A DNA stretch of 6,374 bases from Trueperaceae bacterium (GTDB taxonomy: Bacteria; Deinococcota; Deinococci; Deinococcales; Trueperaceae), in assembly GCA_007122815.1 (NCBI GenBank), contig SKSV01000155.1:1-6374 (forward strand). The letters are read 5' to 3'. Shown here piece after piece: positions 1 through 6,374 of the stretch (position 1 is the first letter of the stretch; every line of letters begins with the position of its first letter). The position numbers and the translations under genes were made by a program. Under the pieces are notes generated by a model. That model was not told where the DNA came from, ran no database searches, and was given only the letters and a program-made list of their open reading frames with translations.

Positions 1-2894
<2,894 letters not shown>

Positions 2895-2895
<1 letters not shown>

Positions 2896-3872
2896 TGCCG
2901 GTACAGACCTACGTCCAGACGATCGCGCGCACCTTGATGGAGGAGATGCGGCGCGACGAGCGCGTGGTGGTCCTCGGAGAGGACGTCGCCAAGCGCGGCG
3001 GGGTCTTCCTGGCGACCGAGCGCCTCTTGGGCGCCTTCGGCCCCGACCGCGTCATCGACACGCCACTCTCGGAAGCGGCGATCATCGGGGCGGCGGTGGG
3101 AATGGCCGTGTACGGCCTCCGCCCCGTCGCGGAGATCCAGTTCGCTGACTACGTCTTCCCCGGGTTCGATCAGCTCGTCTCTCAGGCGGCCAAGCTCCGC
3201 TACCGCTCGGGCGGCGCCTTCAGCGCGCCGATGGTGGTCCGCATGCCCGCCGGTGGCGGCGTGAAGGGCGGTCACCATCACTCGCAGAGCCCGGAGACGC
3301 ACTTCATCCACACGCCGGGCCTCCACGTCGTCTACCCCTCGACGCCGAGCGACGCCAAGGGCTGCTTGAAGCAGGCCATCCGCGGCGAGGACCCGGTGGT
3401 CTTCATGGAGCCCAAGAGGCTCTACCGAGCCTCGAAGGAGGAAGTGCCGGACGACGTCGATCACCTGCTCCCGGTGGGGCGAGGGGTGCGGCGGCGCGAG
3501 GGACGGGACGTCGTGCTCGTCAGTTACGGCGCCAGCATGGCCGAGACGCTCCAGGCGGCCGACGCGTTGGAGGCGCAGGGCATCACTGCCGACGTGATCG
3601 ACCTGCGCTGGCTCATGCCTTGGGACGAGAGCCTCGTGCTGGAGAGGGTGGCGGCGGTGGGTCGCGTGGTGCTCGTCTCGGAGGCGCCTCACAGTGGCAA
3701 CCTTGTGAGTGAGGTCGCCGCCACGATCGCGGAGGAGGTGCTCGACATGCTCGAGGCGCCGCCGGTGCGGGTGTGCGGCGCCGACACGCCTTACCCCTAC
3801 GCCCAGGACCGCGTGTACCTGCCCGGCCCGAACCGTATCCTGCACGCAGTGCAGCAGGTGCTCGACTACTGA
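2895..3872 (+). CDS. bkdAB: 2-oxoacid dehydrogenase E1 component, beta subunit (branched-chain type)
   Basis: Beta subunit (325 residues) of E1, completing the active site that lies at the alpha-beta interface. The N-terminal pyrimidine-binding domain shows VLGEDV (26-31) and DTPLSE, in which Glu60 is the conserved glutamate that activates the cofactor aminopyrimidine. The active-site loop [15 protein letters not shown] (120-134) contains His129, the family histidine, within a run of three histidines. The C-terminal transketolase-like domain has VVLVSYGA and [17 protein letters not shown] sequence, and the protein ends in the usual PGPNRI...QQVLDY. Length matches the family. The ATG overlaps the E1 alpha stop, and only a weak GAGGA lies about a dozen bases upstream, so translation probably depends on ribosomes finishing E1 alpha and should give a near 1:1 ratio. 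A pyruvate dehydrogenase E1 beta would look similar. Confidence 0.95.
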
Positions 3873-3880
3873 ACCGAAAC

Positions 3881-3895
3881 GCGCCCGCCGGGCGC
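3881..3895 (+). other. Intercistronic GC hairpin between E1 beta and E2
   Basis: GCGCCC-GCC-GGGCGC is a perfect 6-base-pair, all-GC inverted repeat with a 3-base loop. It lies 8 bases after the E1 beta stop codon and 5 bases before the E2 Shine-Dalgarno sequence. No U tract follows, so it is not a typical intrinsic terminator. It could stabilise the upstream mRNA or tune E2 translation. Confidence 0.5.
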
Positions 3896-3900
3896 CGCGC

Positions 3901-3906
3901 AGGAGG
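3901..3906 (+). promoter_or_regulatory. Ribosome binding site of E2
   Basis: AGGAGG, four bases before ATG 3911. It fixes the E2 start against an upstream in-frame ATG at 3773 that lies inside E1 beta, and gives E2 independent initiation. Confidence 0.8.
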
Positions 3907-3910
3907 CAGG

Positions 3911-5251
3911 ATGCCCAAGGACGTCGTGTTGCCGGAGCTCGCCGAGTCTGTCGTCGAGGGTGAGGTGGTGCGCTGGCTCGCCGAGGTAGGCGACACCGTC
4001 GAGAGCGGCCAGCCGCTCGTCGAGGTGATGACCGACAAGGTGACGGTGGAGCTCCCATCCCCCTTCGGTGGAGTGCTCGTCGACCAGGTGACGGCGGTCG
4101 GCGAGTTGGTGCCGGTCGGAGCGGTGCTCGCGCGGATCGAGGAACGGGGTGACGCCGCCGCGAGCCAGGCGGGCGAAGCGCAGGCGGGCGAAGACCAGGA
4201 GGACCGCGGTGACGAGCGCAGCCTCTTCAAGGCGGAGTCCGCGTCTGGAGGCCCGTTGCTGCAGGTCCAGCGCGGCAGCGCTGCCGCTCGTGGCTCAGGC
4301 CGAGCCGAGGGCCCCGCTCCCACAGGTGCTCCTCGCGCGGCTGCTCGTGGCGCCTTCGGTCGCGTGGTGGCGGTGCCGGCCGCGCGACGGCTCGCGCGCG
4401 AGCTCGGGCTGAGCATCGAAGAGGTCGAGGGCAGCGGCCCGAGCGGGCGCGTGCGCGTCGCCGACGTGGAGCGCCAGCGGGAGCGCGGCCTCCCGACTGG
4501 AGGCATGCCCGCCGCGCCCCGCTACCAGACTCCCGTGGGCTTCGAAGAGCGGGAGCAGCGCGTGCCGCTCAGAGGCCTCCGGCGCGTGATCGCGCAGCAG
4601 CTCAGCGCCTCGCACCTGCACACGGTGCGCACCCTGCACGTCGACGAAGCCGACGTGTCGGCGCTGGTGCGCCTGCGCGACACGCTCAAGCCCCGTGCCG
4701 AGGAGCGTGGGGTCGCGCTCTCCTACCTGCCTTTCGTGATGAAGGCCGTGGTGAACGCGCTCAGTGGCTTCCCGAGCCTGAACAGCAGCCTCGACGAGGA
4801 GGCCGGCGACATCGTCCTGAAGGACTACGTGAACCTCGGCATGGCCGTCGCTACGGACGCCGGACTGGTCGTTCCCGTCATACGCGACGCGGGTAGCCTC
4901 AGCCTGGTCGAGCTAGCTTCGGAGGCCCAGCGCCTCGCCGATCTGGCGCGCCGCGGCGCGCTCGCGCCGGAGGACGTGCGCGGCAGCAGCTTCACCCTCA
5001 CCAACATCGGCAGCATCGGCGGGCTCTTCAGCTTCCCGATAATCAACGCGCCGGACGCCGCGATCCTAGGGGTCCACTCGATCAAGAAGCGACCCGTGGT
5101 GCTACCGGACGACAGCATCGTGGCGCGCCCGATGCTCTACCTGAGCGTCTCGTTCGACCACCGACTGGTGGACGGGGCCGACGCCGCACGCTTCACCGCT
5201 CGCCTGATCGATGTCCTCGAGACGCCGGAGGTCCTGCTGCTGGACGCCTGA
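3911..5251 (+). CDS. bkdB: 2-oxoacid dehydrogenase E2 component, dihydrolipoyl acyltransferase
   Basis: Forms the structural core of the complex (446 residues) and transfers the acyl group from lipoyl-lysine to CoA. Three domains are seen. A single N-terminal lipoyl domain (about 1-80) contains the modification site EVMTDKVTVE, with Lys43 as the lipoylated residue. A peripheral-subunit-binding domain (about 152-190) has VPAARRLARELG and GSGPSGRV and should bind E1/E3. The C-terminal acyltransferase domain (about 215-446) has the active-site motif DHRLVDG with His417 and Asp421. A flexible Ala/Gly/Glu-rich linker (about 82-150) joins the first two. The start MPKDVVLPELAESVVEGE is typical of Thermus-like branched-chain E2. 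ATG 3911 is preceded by AGGAGG. E2 lies 38 bases after E1 beta, with a hairpin in the gap, and no E3 gene follows. A pyruvate-specific E2 remains possible. Confidence 0.95.
   Translation: MPKDVVLPELAESVVEGEVVRWLAEVGDTVESGQPLVEVMTDKVTVELPSPFGGVLVDQVTAVGELVPVGAVLARIEERGDAAASQAGEAQAGEDQEDRGDERSLFKAESASGGPLLQVQRGSAAARGSGRAEGPAPTGAPRAAARGAFGRVVAVPAARRLARELGLSIEEVEGSGPSGRVRVADVERQRERGLPTGGMPAAPRYQTPVGFEEREQRVPLRGLRRVIAQQLSASHLHTVRTLHVDEADVSALVRLRDTLKPRAEERGVALSYLPFVMKAVVNALSGFPSLNSSLDEEAGDIVLKDYVNLGMAVATDAGLVVPVIRDAGSLSLVELASEAQRLADLARRGALAPEDVRGSSFTLTNIGSIGGLFSFPIINAPDAAILGVHSIKKRPVVLPDDSIVARPMLYLSVSFDHRLVDGADAARFTARLIDVLETPEVLLLDA
4166..4193 (+). repeat. 13-base direct repeat in the E2 linker
   Basis: CAGGCGGGCGAAG occurs at 4166-4178 and again at 4181-4193, a 15-base period that keeps frame and encodes QAGE twice (SQAGEAQAGED). 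It lies in the flexible linker after the lipoyl domain, where repeat-driven length change is usually tolerated. It is probably a small tandem duplication. Confidence 0.7.
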
Positions 5252-5270
5252 GACGTGCCGCAGGCAGGTC
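5252..5270 (+). other. Imperfect inverted repeat between E2 and uvrC
   Basis: GACGTGCC-GCA-GGCAGGTC has 8-base arms with one mismatch and a 3-base loop, starting right after the E2 stop codon. No U tract follows, so if it ends the dehydrogenase transcript it is a weak or atypical terminator. Its 3' edge is 6 bases before the candidate uvrC -10 box, so it covers the -35 region and could instead be an operator. Confidence 0.35.
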
Positions 5271-5276
5271 GTTCCG

Positions 5277-5282
5277 TAGACT
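5277..5282 (+). promoter_or_regulatory. -10 box of leaderless uvrC (TAGACT)
   Basis: TAGACT is followed by six bases (CGAAGG) and then GTG 5289, the same hexamer and spacing as before the membrane protein gene at 1668. This places transcription initiation at about the start codon and would give uvrC its own leaderless transcript. Its TAG is also the last in-frame stop before uvrC. No clear -35 box is seen, and the AAGG just before GTG is too close to act as a Shine-Dalgarno sequence. Confidence 0.6.
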
Positions 5283-5288
5283 CGAAGG

Positions 5289-6374
<1,086 letters not shown>

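Noticed and set aside
3773..3910. Upstream ATG for E2 adding 46 residues
   Set aside because: The added peptide is Arg/Pro-rich and overlaps the end of E1 beta; ATG 3911 has AGGAGG and gives the conserved lipoyl-domain N-terminus.
5252..5288. RDRM or LexA-type damage-response operator before uvrC
   Set aside because: I looked for the Deinococcus RDRM palindrome and for a CTG-N10-CAG type box, and found no convincing match; only the unrelated imperfect dyad is present.

Overview
This GC-rich window (codon third positions are strongly G/C) looks like part of a bacterial chromosome carrying core metabolism and DNA repair. There are no mobile elements, CRISPR arrays or RNA genes. The closest matches I recall for the dehydrogenase E1 and E2 proteins are those of Thermus and Deinococcus. 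TANNNT-type -10 boxes sit only 6 bases before two start codons, which suggests leaderless transcripts and also fits the phylum Deinococcota (Deinococcus-Thermus). The assignment is inferred from remembered family features, not from a search; a Truepera-like or uncultured member is possible.

Layout. On the minus strand, bases 1-1111 hold citrate synthase (gltA), cut at its C-terminus by the window edge. Upstream of it, also on the minus strand, 1171-1668 encodes a 165-residue membrane protein with about six hydrophobic segments. A 96-base divergent intergenic region (1669-1764) follows. On the plus strand comes a three-gene 2-oxoacid dehydrogenase operon: E1 alpha (1765-2895), E1 beta (2895-3872, overlapping by one base) and the lipoyl-bearing E2 acyltransferase (3911-5251). 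After a 37-base gap, uvrC begins at GTG 5289 and runs off the right edge, with 362 codons visible.

How the genes relate. E1 and E2 oxidatively decarboxylate a 2-oxoacid, most likely branched-chain, and pass the acyl group to CoA. The E3 subunit (lipoamide dehydrogenase) that would complete the complex is not here; uvrC occupies the next position. Citrate synthase, on the opposite strand, consumes acetyl-CoA at the entry to the TCA cycle. UvrC is the dual-incision nuclease of nucleotide excision repair and is functionally unrelated to its neighbours.

The most interesting signals are small. The same hexamer TAGACT stands before uvrC, the membrane protein and gltA, in two cases with identical 6-base spacing to the start codon. 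UvrC has Asn at the first position of the usual four-cysteine pattern. E1 alpha has GEG rather than GDG in its thiamine diphosphate motif. A perfect GC hairpin lies between the E1 beta stop codon and the E2 ribosome binding site. I saw no clearly undescribed system.
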